NCBI GenBank assembly: GCA_045123075.1
Contig: JBGVIJ010000046.1
Location: 1-5,643 of the forward strand
Direction of reading: 5' to 3'
DNA length: 5,643 bases
Source: JAHHUH01 sp045123075
Lineage (GTDB): Bacteria > Bacillota > Negativicutes > Acidaminococcales > Acidaminococcaceae
The notes beneath the pieces are model-generated. The model did no database searches and was not told where the DNA came from. It saw only the letters and a list, made by a program, of their open reading frames with translations. Position numbers and translations under genes: made by a program. Below are positions 1 to 5,586 of the stretch, one piece after another. Position 1 is the first letter of the stretch, and each line of letters begins with the position of its first letter.

Positions 1-932
1 CTGAGCAGTTGGGCGTGTCTCGTACTGCCATCTGGAAGCATATCCAAGCATTGAAAGACGAAGGCTATCAAATAGAATCAGTGCAAAAACGTGGGTACAT
101 CCTGCGAGAAGCACCTAATAGATTGTATCCTCAAGAAATTAGCAGCCATTTAAAAACTAAATGGCTTGGTCATAGCGTTTGCTACGAAGATTTGCTTCCT
201 TCTACTAATAATGTAGCTAAATCTATTGCTAACGCAGGTTGTGAAAATGGTTTGCTCGTTATTGCAGAAGAACAAGGTGCAGGCAAAGGTAGGTTGTCCC
301 GTGGCTGGGTTTCTCCTCACGCCAAAGGAATTTGGTTTTCTGTAGTTTTGAAGCCGCCCTTCTTGCCTCAAGAAGCTTCCAAGTGCACTCTCTTGGCGGC
401 GGTTGCCGTAGTTAAAGCGGTGAACAAGATTCAGGGTGTGAATGCTGCCATCAAATGGCCTAACGATATTTTGCTTAATGGTCGCAAGCTTGTTGGTATC
501 TTAACTGAAATGAATGCAGAGTTTGGTCATATTAACTATGTGGTTATCGGTACTGGTATCAACACTCACGGTGAGCCGGAAGATTATCCGGAAGATGTGC
601 GTGACATTGCCATCTCCATTGCAGATGTTGCTACTGAACCTTTTACTCGTGTAGAACTTTTGGCAGATATCTTGAAGAATATGGAAGATTTGTACGAGCT
701 TGCTTGTGAACAAGGCTTTGCTCCTGTTCTAGAAGAATGGCGTAAATATTCCTGCACTCTCGGTCAAGAGGTTAAAGTTATCGCTCCTGATATGACCTAT
801 TACGGAACTGCCATCGACATTGATGAAGAAGGTTTGCTCATCGTTAAGAAGACTGACGGCGAATTGGAAAAAGTTGTGGCGGGGGATGTATCAATCCGTC
901 CAGCAGCGGCTCAAAATAATGCTTATGCCTAA
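1..932 (+). CDS. birA: Bifunctional biotin--[acetyl-CoA-carboxylase] ligase / biotin operon repressor, 5'-truncated
   Basis: The protein activates biotin with ATP to biotinyl-5'-AMP and transfers it to the biotin carrier protein of biotin-dependent carboxylases. Group II members also repress biotin genes. The reading frame is open from the window edge (first full codon at 3), so the 5' end lies outside. The TTG at 9-11 is an internal leucine of the helix-turn-helix, not a start. Numbering from that codon, the recognition helix of the winged HTH is at about 1-15 (LGVSRTAIWKHIQ), with the wing ending RGYIL near 28-32. The catalytic domain carries the biotinyl-AMP loop GAGKGRLSRGW (90-100), KWPND (149-153), KLVGILTE with the usual catalytic lysine (160-167) and GTGIN (181-185). 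An SH3-like C-terminal domain spans about 251-298. Only some 15-25 N-terminal residues seem missing. No BirA operator is visible in this window. The family call is firm; the repressor role rests on the HTH. Confidence 0.95.
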   Translation, partial: EQLGVSRTAIWKHIQALKDEGYQIESVQKRGYILREAPNRLYPQEISSHLKTKWLGHSVCYEDLLPSTNNVAKSIANAGCENGLLVIAEEQGAGKGRLSRGWVSPHAKGIWFSVVLKPPFLPQEASKCTLLAAVAVVKAVNKIQGVNAAIKWPNDILLNGRKLVGILTEMNAEFGHINYVVIGTGINTHGEPEDYPEDVRDIAISIADVATEPFTRVELLADILKNMEDLYELACEQGFAPVLEEWRKYSCTLGQEVKVIAPDMTYYGTAIDIDEEGLLIVKKTDGELEKVVAGDVSIRPAAAQNNAYA

Positions 933-948
933 GCTGTGACGGAAATAG

Positions 949-977
949 TTGCAATGTTATGTTCTTTTGTGTATAAT
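949..977 (+). promoter_or_regulatory. Predicted sigma-A/sigma-70 promoter of coaX
   Basis: A -35 box TTGCAA (949-954) and a perfect -10 box TATAAT (972-977) are separated by exactly 17 bases, in the 102-base gap between birA and coaX. Transcription would start at about 983-985, giving a leader of roughly 50 bases. This suggests coaX can be transcribed independently of birA. No terminator is visible after birA, so readthrough from upstream is also possible. Confidence 0.75.
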
Positions 978-982
978 ACAAG

Positions 983-995
983 CGGTTTAAAACCG
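983..995 (+). promoter_or_regulatory. Short perfect dyad at the predicted coaX transcription start
   Basis: CGGTTT and AAACCG flank a single central A. The dyad starts five bases after the -10 box, at the predicted transcription start. It could be an operator half-site pair or, in RNA, a small 5'-terminal stem-loop (CGGUU/AACCG with a three-base loop). It does not have the order or spacing of a BirA site. The dyad is visible; its function is unknown, and a 13-base dyad can occur by chance. Confidence 0.35.
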
Positions 996-1034
996 TATAA
1001 ATGAATTGGAATTGATTTCCAAGGAGGAAAGTAC

Positions 1035-1811
1035 ATGTTACTGGTTATTGATGTAGGTAATACTAATATTGTTGCAGGTGTTTTTGAAGGGAAGGAATTG
1101 AAGACACACTGGCGTTTTTCTACTGACCGTTCCAAAACTGCTGACGAATACGGTATTTTGCTGCGCAGCATGTTTGATTACTGCGACGTTCCCATGAAGG
1201 AAGTAACCTCCGTAATTTTATCTAGCGTAGTTCCCCCTGTGGTTGTTCCCTTGTGCCATATGTGCGAAAGATATTTTGGCGTAAAACCTTTGGTTGTAGG
1301 TCCTGGTATCAAAAATGGCATTTCCATTAAATATGATAATCCTAAAGAAGTTGGTGCGGACCGCATCGTAAACGCTGTGGCTGTACTTGATAAATATGCA
1401 AGCTTAGGTAAGCCTATGATTGTTGTGGACTTCGGTACTGCGACTACTTTCTGTGCGCTCCTGCCTAATGGCGAATATTTGGGTGGTTCCATCGTGCCCG
1501 GTATTGGTATTTCTGCAGAAGCTTTGTTCCAAAGAGCTGCTAAACTGCCCCGCATTGAATTGATTAAACCTAAAAACATTATTTGCCGTAACACTGTAAG
1601 CTCTATGCAAGCAGGTATTATGTATGGTGCTGTTGGACAAATGGAAGGCATTGTACAACATATGAAACGTGAACTTGGTGGCGAAGCTGTAGTTATCGCA
1701 ACCGGCGGCTTCGCAAATATGATGAAGAAAGAATCTGAACTGATTGATATCGTAGAACCGTTCCTCACTTTGGATGGCTTGCGCATCCTTCACGAAAAAA
1801 ACTCTAAATAA
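1035..1811 (+). CDS. coaX: Type III pantothenate kinase
   Basis: CoaX phosphorylates pantothenate to 4'-phosphopantothenate, the first step of CoA synthesis, in the cytoplasm. Type III enzymes belong to the ASKHA fold, need a monovalent cation and are not feedback-inhibited by CoA. The 258-residue length is normal. Motifs seen in order are the N-terminal phosphate loop DVGNTN (6-11), DNPKEVGADRIVNA (101-114) containing the catalytic aspartate (Asp109), VVDFGTATTF (130-139), GGSIVPGIG (150-158), the RNTVSSMQAG segment (185-194) and the second nucleotide-binding element IATGG (221-225). The ATG at 1035 is chosen because AAGGAGG (1021-1027) lies seven bases upstream and the protein then begins directly with MLLVIDVGNTN, typical of the family. 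It has its own promoter upstream and an intrinsic terminator ten bases after its stop. The adjacency to birA is common in Bacillota. All catalytic motifs are intact. Confidence 0.97.
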   Translation: MLLVIDVGNTNIVAGVFEGKELKTHWRFSTDRSKTADEYGILLRSMFDYCDVPMKEVTSVILSSVVPPVVVPLCHMCERYFGVKPLVVGPGIKNGISIKYDNPKEVGADRIVNAVAVLDKYASLGKPMIVVDFGTATTFCALLPNGEYLGGSIVPGIGISAEALFQRAAKLPRIELIKPKNIICRNTVSSMQAGIMYGAVGQMEGIVQHMKRELGGEAVVIATGGFANMMKKESELIDIVEPFLTLDGLRILHEKNSK

Positions 1812-1820
1812 AAAGTAAAT

Positions 1821-1845
1821 GCCCGCTTCGGCGGGCTTTCTTTTG
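1821..1845 (+). terminator. Rho-independent terminator after coaX
   Basis: A six-base-pair GC-only stem, GCCCGC (1821-1826) with GCGGGC (1831-1836), is closed by the extra-stable TTCG tetraloop and followed by TTTCTTTTG (1837-1845). It starts ten bases after the coaX stop codon. An A-rich stretch precedes the stem, but there is no converging gene. Only 34 bases separate it from the dusB start codon. Confidence 0.92.
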
Positions 1846-1879
1846 TTAAACATTTAAGTAAAAACTGAAAGGTTTTAGA

Positions 1880-2887
1880 ATGAAGCTTGGTAATCTTGAA
1901 TTGAATGTACCCTTAGTGTTGGCTCCTATGGCAGGCATTACCGATTTACCCTTTCGTCTCATTTGTAGACGTTTAGGTTGCGGTATGACTGTTTCGGAAA
2001 TGATTAGCGCTAAAGGTTTACTATATAATAATGTTAAAACTAAAGAAATGCTTGCTATTGACGAAGGCGAGCGCCCCACAGCTATCCAACTTTTTGGCAG
2101 TGTGCCTGACGAATTGGCGCGAGCTGCAAAAATTGTGGAAGCAAGTGGCGCAGATATGATTGACCTTAATATGGGTTGTCCTGTTCCTAAGATTGTCAAC
2201 AATGGCGAAGGCTCTGCTTTAATGAAAAATCCTCAGCTGGCTTACGAAATTTTAGCAGCGATGGTAGAAGCAGTACAAATTCCTGTAACTGTAAAATTCC
2301 GTGCCGGTTGGGATGATGATAATCGAAATGCTGTAGAAATTGCTTTAGCTGCAGAACGTGCCGGCGTAGCGGCGGTTGCTGTTCACGGTCGTACTCGCGT
2401 ACAATTTTACGAAGGCAAGGCAGATTGGAACATAATTCGTGATGTAAAGCAAGCTGTAAAAATTCCGGTTTTTGGCAACGGCGACATCTTCTCTGCGGCA
2501 GACGGTGTGCGTATGCTTGAAGAAACCGGTTGTGATGGTTTGATGGTTGGCCGTGGTGCTGATGGTAATCCGTGGCTCTTTGCTCAACTTAAAGCAGTAC
2601 TGGAAGGCAAAGAAGTTCCTGATGCTCCCGGTGTTGATGAACGTCTTGATTTAGCAGCAGAGCATTTACAAATGCTTATTGATTATAAAGGTGAATACAT
2701 TTCTGTTAAAGAAATGCGCCGTCATATTTCTGCATACCTGAAAGGTTTGCCACATGCTGCGGAGTTCCGTAGCCGTTTCCATAAAATGGATACTCAAGTT
2801 CAGTTTATTGAATTGCTTGATGAATATCGTACTTGTGCTCATGCTTACTATGAAGCTTACCCGAAACAATTGGGTGCTCAAAGTTGA
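1880..2887 (+). CDS. dusB: tRNA-dihydrouridine synthase B
   Basis: This FMN-dependent enzyme reduces specific uridines of tRNA to dihydrouridine using NADPH. The 335-residue length is typical of DusB. The N-terminal TIM barrel shows APMAGITDLPFR (15-26), the phosphate/uridine-site stretch RPTAIQLFGS (65-74) and DLNMGCPVPKI (95-105), whose Cys100 is the catalytic acid. It continues with VTVKFRAGWDD (136-146) with the FMN-contacting Lys139, VHGRTR (168-173), PVFGNGDIF (196-204) and GCDGLMVGRGADGNPWLF (217-234). The C-terminal helical domain that docks tRNA follows from about 250, including KEMRRH (277-282). The ATG at 1880 is preceded by GAAAGG (1867-1872) at seven bases, and the start MKLGNLELNVPLVLAPMAG is standard. 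Its order next to coaX and upstream of greA/lysS is a familiar Bacillota arrangement. No promoter is evident between the coaX terminator and this gene. Confidence 0.97.
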   Translation: MKLGNLELNVPLVLAPMAGITDLPFRLICRRLGCGMTVSEMISAKGLLYNNVKTKEMLAIDEGERPTAIQLFGSVPDELARAAKIVEASGADMIDLNMGCPVPKIVNNGEGSALMKNPQLAYEILAAMVEAVQIPVTVKFRAGWDDDNRNAVEIALAAERAGVAAVAVHGRTRVQFYEGKADWNIIRDVKQAVKIPVFGNGDIFSAADGVRMLEETGCDGLMVGRGADGNPWLFAQLKAVLEGKEVPDAPGVDERLDLAAEHLQMLIDYKGEYISVKEMRRHISAYLKGLPHAAEFRSRFHKMDTQVQFIELLDEYRTCAHAYYEAYPKQLGAQS

Positions 2888-2912
2888 GAATGAAATCCTA
2901 GTATGATAAAAT
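2884..2912 (+). promoter_or_regulatory. Predicted extended -10 promoter for the two-gene unit 2949-4965
   Basis: A -35-like TTGAGA (2884-2889) is 17 bases from TAAAAT (2907-2912), which is preceded by TGA at 2904-2906, an extended -10 element. The -35 overlaps the dusB stop codon (2885-2887). Initiation would fall near 2918-2920, about 30 bases before the ATG at 2949. No terminator is visible after dusB, so this promoter would add to, not replace, readthrough from dusB. Confidence 0.6.
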
Positions 2913-2948
2913 ATTCCTTTGTAAACTAATTGATTGTAGGAGAAAGCT

Positions 2949-3869
2949 ATGAGTTCCCAAAAGCACAAGAAGCACGTAATTAGCATAAGCTTAGGCTCGT
3001 CAGAGCGTGATGCCAAAGCTACCGTTGTGCTTGGCGAACAGGAACTTTTAGTGGAACGCCGAGGAACTGACGGTGATTTTGCCAAAGCACGTCAGCTTAT
3101 GGAAGAGTGCGATGGTAAAGTAGATGCTATTGGTTTAGGCGGTACTGATTTATACGTTTACGCAGGCGATGCTCGCTACACCTTTCGTGAATCTGCAAAA
3201 CTGATTGCTAATGTGAAAAACACTCCTGTTCTTGACGGTAGCGGTTTGAAAAATTCCTTGGAGCGTAGGTTGATTGTTAAGCTTGCTGCTGAAAAGGTAG
3301 TAGATTTTAAAGATAAAAAGGTGCTGCTTGTTTGTGGCGTTGACCGTTTTGGTATGGCGCAGGCACTGCAGGAAGCAGGAGCGAAGCTCACTTTTGGAGA
3401 TTTGCTCTTTGGTTTGAACGTTGAGAAGCCTTTGTATTCTTTAGAGAGTTTAGCTTGGTGGGCGAAGCTTTTAGCTCCTATCGTTACCAAGCTACCTGTA
3501 AGTTGGCTTTACCCAATGGGCAAGGAGCAACAAAAGCGTACTCCTAAATTCTCCAAATATTTTTTAGAAAACGATGTTATTGCCGGAGACTTTCACTTCA
3601 TTCGCAAATTTATGCCTGAAAGTTTGCCTGGCAAGATTATAATTACTAATACTGTTACTGAAAGCGATCGCAAGATGCTTAAAGAGGCAGTGGTAAAACT
3701 TTTGATTACTACAACTCCTTGTTTAAATGGTCGCAGTTTTGGTACAAATGTTATGGAAGCATTACTTGTTGCAGTGAAAGGAGCGAAGTCTTCTTTAACA
3801 GCAGCTGAATATATAGAACTATTAGAACGTTATGAAATAGAATCTTCTTTTGAATATCTAAATGATTAG
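2949..3869 (+). CDS. Conserved protein of unknown function, 'quinate 5-dehydrogenase'-labelled family
   Basis: This 306-residue soluble protein has no signal peptide or membrane segment. I recognise it, from memory, as a family found in anaerobic Bacillota and commonly labelled 'quinate 5-dehydrogenase'. I see no support for that activity: the NVT-P-K and NPTP motifs of shikimate/quinate dehydrogenases are absent. Likely conserved stretches are GLGGTDLY (62-69), NTPVLDGSGLKNSLERR (91-107), KVLLVCGVDRFGMAQAL (124-140), GDLLFGL (150-156), NDVIAGDFHFIRKFMP (208-223), GKIIITNTVTESD (228-240) and GRSFGTNVMEALL (261-273). The KVLLVCG...FGMAQALQEAGA...FGD pattern could be a beta-alpha-beta nucleotide-binding unit, but it lacks a canonical GxGxxG. 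The ATG at 2949 follows AGGAGA (2938-2943) at five bases. The next gene begins ten bases after its stop, so the two are probably co-transcribed and functionally linked. The gene is certain; the function is unknown. Confidence 0.85.
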   Translation: MSSQKHKKHVISISLGSSERDAKATVVLGEQELLVERRGTDGDFAKARQLMEECDGKVDAIGLGGTDLYVYAGDARYTFRESAKLIANVKNTPVLDGSGLKNSLERRLIVKLAAEKVVDFKDKKVLLVCGVDRFGMAQALQEAGAKLTFGDLLFGLNVEKPLYSLESLAWWAKLLAPIVTKLPVSWLYPMGKEQQKRTPKFSKYFLENDVIAGDFHFIRKFMPESLPGKIIITNTVTESDRKMLKEAVVKLLITTTPCLNGRSFGTNVMEALLVAVKGAKSSLTAAEYIELLERYEIESSFEYLND

Positions 3870-3873
3870 GAAG
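3868..3873 (+). promoter_or_regulatory. Ribosome binding site that decides the start of the reductase-like gene
   Basis: AGGAAG lies six bases before the ATG at 3880 and overlaps the TAG stop (3867-3869) of the upstream gene. An in-frame ATG at 3862 would overlap the upstream gene, but it has no Shine-Dalgarno-like sequence at the right distance and would add MIRKKR before the family-like start MEKFAFIFH. The 3880 start is therefore preferred, and translational coupling with the upstream gene is likely. Confidence 0.7.
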
Positions 3874-3879
3874 AAAAGA

Positions 3880-4965
3880 ATGGAAAAATTTGCTTTTATA
3901 TTTCATCCCATATCTATTAAAGATATGGAACATGTATCTCCTATAATGAAATATATTCCCGATAGACTTATTGAAGCAGGTCTTAAGATGAAGCGTCCGT
4001 TCAAGGTATCTCACATCACTGGGGTGTACAGTGAACACGCTGAAGCTGAAGGTTGGTTTGTTGGTATTCCTTTAACTGCTAAGCAAATGGTGGAATTGCC
4101 GGAAGAATTTGTTATGGATAGAATCATCGAAGCAGGCAAAGTTGCCCAAGAACTTGGTGCTAAAATTGTAGGCTTAGGTGCTTTTAGTTCCATCATCGGT
4201 GACGCAGGAATAACTGTTGATAAAAGTTTGGATATTGCTGTAACTAGCGGTAACAGTTACACTGTGGCAACGGCTTTGCAAGGAACTAAAGAAGCAGTTG
4301 TTTTGATGGGCAAACGCCTTAGCGATTGTAAAGCAGTAATTGTCGGTGCAAGTGGTTCTATTGGTGCTGCTTGTGCACGTATTTTGGCTAAGGAAGTGCC
4401 TCACATTACTTTGGTTGCTCGGCGTTTAGAGCCTTTGGAGGATTTGGCAGAAGAACTTTTGCATAAAGAACAATGCCAAGTAGAAGTAACTGATGATATT
4501 AAACTTGCCTTGAGGGATGCTGATATTGTCTTGACTGTTACCAGTGCTTTGGACTTTTTAATTGAGCCTGAAGATTTGAAACCGGGTGCAGTAGTCTGCG
4601 ACGTAGCTAGACCGCGCAATGTTTCTAAGGATGTTTCCTTAAAACGTAAGGATGTACTGGTAATTGAAGGTGGTATCATCAAAGTTCCCGGTGATGTAAA
4701 CTTCCGCTTTAATTTTGGCTTCCCGCCTAAAACATCCTACGCTTGCATGGCAGAAACTATGATTCTTGCCTTGGAAAAACGTTATGAAAGTTTCAGCCTT
4801 GGTCGCACTTTAGATATTGAAAAGGTAGATTTGATTTCCAAGTTGGCAACAAAGCATGGCTTTGAGTTAGCAGGCTTTAGAAATTTTGAAAGAGCTATTA
4901 CCAAATCAGAAATTGATGAAGTAATGCACTATGCGGTGGAAAACCTTGCCATTCACCGTGGGTGA
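3880..4965 (+). CDS. Long-chain acyl-ACP reductase-like NAD(P)-dependent oxidoreductase (COG5322-type)
   Basis: The protein is 361 residues from the preferred ATG at 3880 and is soluble. Such proteins are often auto-labelled 'shikimate dehydrogenase', but along its whole length it resembles cyanobacterial acyl-ACP reductase, which reduces long-chain acyl-ACP to fatty aldehyde with NADPH (comparison from memory). Matching stretches are FAFIFHPIS (4-12), GLGAFSSII (98-106) and TSGNSYTVA (122-130). A Rossmann loop follows, AVIVGASGSIGAACAR (152-167; GxxGxxG at 156-162), with Arg181-Arg182 after the second strand, suggesting NADPH. Then come DVARPRNVS (241-249), EGGII (263-267) and YACMAETMILALE (287-299). 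Cys289 aligns with the acyl-accepting cysteine of the cyanobacterial enzyme (Cys294 in Synechococcus elongatus). After SLGR (306-309) and KHGFELAGF (325-333) it runs about 30 residues beyond the cyanobacterial C-terminus. Family membership is fairly sure; substrate and product are inference. Confidence 0.8.
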   Translation: MEKFAFIFHPISIKDMEHVSPIMKYIPDRLIEAGLKMKRPFKVSHITGVYSEHAEAEGWFVGIPLTAKQMVELPEEFVMDRIIEAGKVAQELGAKIVGLGAFSSIIGDAGITVDKSLDIAVTSGNSYTVATALQGTKEAVVLMGKRLSDCKAVIVGASGSIGAACARILAKEVPHITLVARRLEPLEDLAEELLHKEQCQVEVTDDIKLALRDADIVLTVTSALDFLIEPEDLKPGAVVCDVARPRNVSKDVSLKRKDVLVIEGGIIKVPGDVNFRFNFGFPPKTSYACMAETMILALEKRYESFSLGRTLDIEKVDLISKLATKHGFELAGFRNFERAITKSEIDEVMHYAVENLAIHRG

Positions 4966-4980
4966 TGTTGACATTTACCC
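4960..4980 (+). promoter_or_regulatory. Imperfect inverted repeat around the greA -35 box
   Basis: GGGT-g-ATGT (4960-4968) faces ACAT-tt-ACCC (4971-4980), with the -35 box TTGACA (4968-4973) inside it. It begins over the last codons of the upstream gene. It might be an operator that blocks the -35 box, or a weak terminator-like stem for the upstream unit followed by AT-rich sequence. The half-sites are short and unequal in spacing, so chance is a serious alternative. Confidence 0.25.
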
Positions 4981-4996
4981 TTATAAAAATTATAAT
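4968..4996 (+). promoter_or_regulatory. Full-consensus sigma-A/sigma-70 promoter for greA-lysS
   Basis: TTGACA (4968-4973) and TATAAT (4991-4996) both match consensus at all six positions and are separated by exactly 17 bases, with an A/T-rich spacer end. The -35 starts three bases after the stop codon of the reductase-like gene. Predicted initiation at about 5002-5004 leaves a leader of some 90 bases before greA. This should be a strong promoter unless it is repressed or attenuated downstream. Confidence 0.88.
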
Positions 4997-5029
4997 TTAT
5001 GGCAGAATTTAATTCATATGCGTATGTCG

Positions 5030-5053
5030 TGTGTCAGGAAGCTTCTTGACGCA
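5030..5053 (+). promoter_or_regulatory. Hairpin in the greA 5' leader, possible attenuator
   Basis: Bases 5030-5038 pair with 5045-5053 over nine positions (seven Watson-Crick, two G-U pairs). A tenth A-U pair would leave an AGCU loop. The hairpin lies about 27 bases after the predicted start and ends 41 bases before the greA ATG, clear of the ribosome binding site AAGGAG (5082-5087). GTTTATT follows at 5054-5060, a poor U-tract, so termination would be partial at best. It could instead stabilise the mRNA 5' end or bind a regulator. The 129-base gap 4966-5094 otherwise holds only the promoter and this leader. Confidence 0.5.
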
Positions 5054-5094
5054 GTTTATTACGGATAAATAAAAAGAAGTGAAGGAGCAGGAAA

Positions 5095-5571
5095 ATGGCT
5101 ACTAAAGAAACTATTTTGACAGCTGAAGGCCTGATTAAATTAGAGGAAGAGCTGAATAATTTACGTACTGTTCGCCGTCAAGAGGTTGCTGAACGTTTGA
5201 AAGTTGCAATCTCCTATGGTGATATCAGTGAAAACTCCGAATATGACGACGCTAAGAGCGAGCAAGCTTTTATCGAAGGTCGTATTTTGGAATTGGAACA
5301 AATGATTAACACCGCAACCATCATCGATGACACCGCTAACAAGAAAAAAGGTGTTGTTGGTCTTGGCTCCGTGGTTGTAGTTAAAGATATGGAAACTGGT
5401 GAAGAAGAAGTATATACCATCGTTGGTACTACTGAAGCTGACCCCTTTGAAAATCGTATCTCCAATGAATCTCCCGTTGGTGCAGCAATTCTTGGCCAAA
5501 AGGTTAACACCGTTGTTCAAGTAAACACTCCTGTGGGCGAATTGGCATACAAAATTGTTAAAGTTGATTAA
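5095..5571 (+). CDS. greA: Transcription elongation factor GreA
   Basis: GreA inserts its coiled-coil tip into the RNA polymerase secondary channel and promotes cleavage of backtracked RNA so elongation can resume. The 158-residue length is exactly typical. The N-terminal coiled coil (about 8-75) carries the tip signature GDISENSEYDDAK (42-54), including the acidic residues Asp43 and Glu46 that support metal-dependent cleavage. The C-terminal FKBP-like domain follows from about 85, with GLGSVVVVKD (89-98), the YTIVG strand (107-111) and the family signature SPVGAAILGQKVNTVVQVNTPVG (126-148). ATG 5095 follows AAGGAG (5082-5087) at seven bases. It is led by a full-consensus promoter and a structured leader, and is followed after 15 bases by lysS, so the two probably form an operon. 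Nothing is missing from the protein. Confidence 0.98.
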   Translation: MATKETILTAEGLIKLEEELNNLRTVRRQEVAERLKVAISYGDISENSEYDDAKSEQAFIEGRILELEQMINTATIIDDTANKKKGVVGLGSVVVVKDMETGEEEVYTIVGTTEADPFENRISNESPVGAAILGQKVNTVVQVNTPVGELAYKIVKVD

Positions 5572-5586
5572 TTGAGGAGGATTGGC

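Noticed and set aside
9..932. birA starting at the TTG at position 9
   Set aside because: The frame is open upstream (Glu-Gln before it) and the TTG falls inside the conserved helix-turn-helix, so it is an internal leucine and the gene starts outside the window.
983..995. BirA (biotin) operator upstream of coaX
   Set aside because: BirA sites have TTGTAAACC-type and GGTTTACAA-type half-sites about 15-16 bases apart; here the half-sites are in the opposite order and nearly touch.
1178..1853. Long open frames on the minus strand opposite coaX
   Set aside because: They have no recognisable domain or ribosome binding site and lie opposite a gene with every family motif intact; they reflect its codon pattern.
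3862..3882. Alternative ATG at 3862 for the reductase-like gene
   Set aside because: It overlaps the upstream gene, lacks a Shine-Dalgarno sequence at a workable distance and adds a non-family MIRKKR extension; the ATG at 3880 has AGGAAG six bases upstream.
4999..5049. Second short open frame in the greA leader starting at ATG 4999
   Set aside because: The ATG overlaps or precedes the predicted transcription start and has no ribosome binding site.
5018..5068. Sixteen-codon open frame in the greA leader (MRMSC...VYYG), a possible leader peptide
   Set aside because: No ribosome binding site precedes either ATG, and there is no run of regulatory codons; a short open frame of this size is expected by chance.
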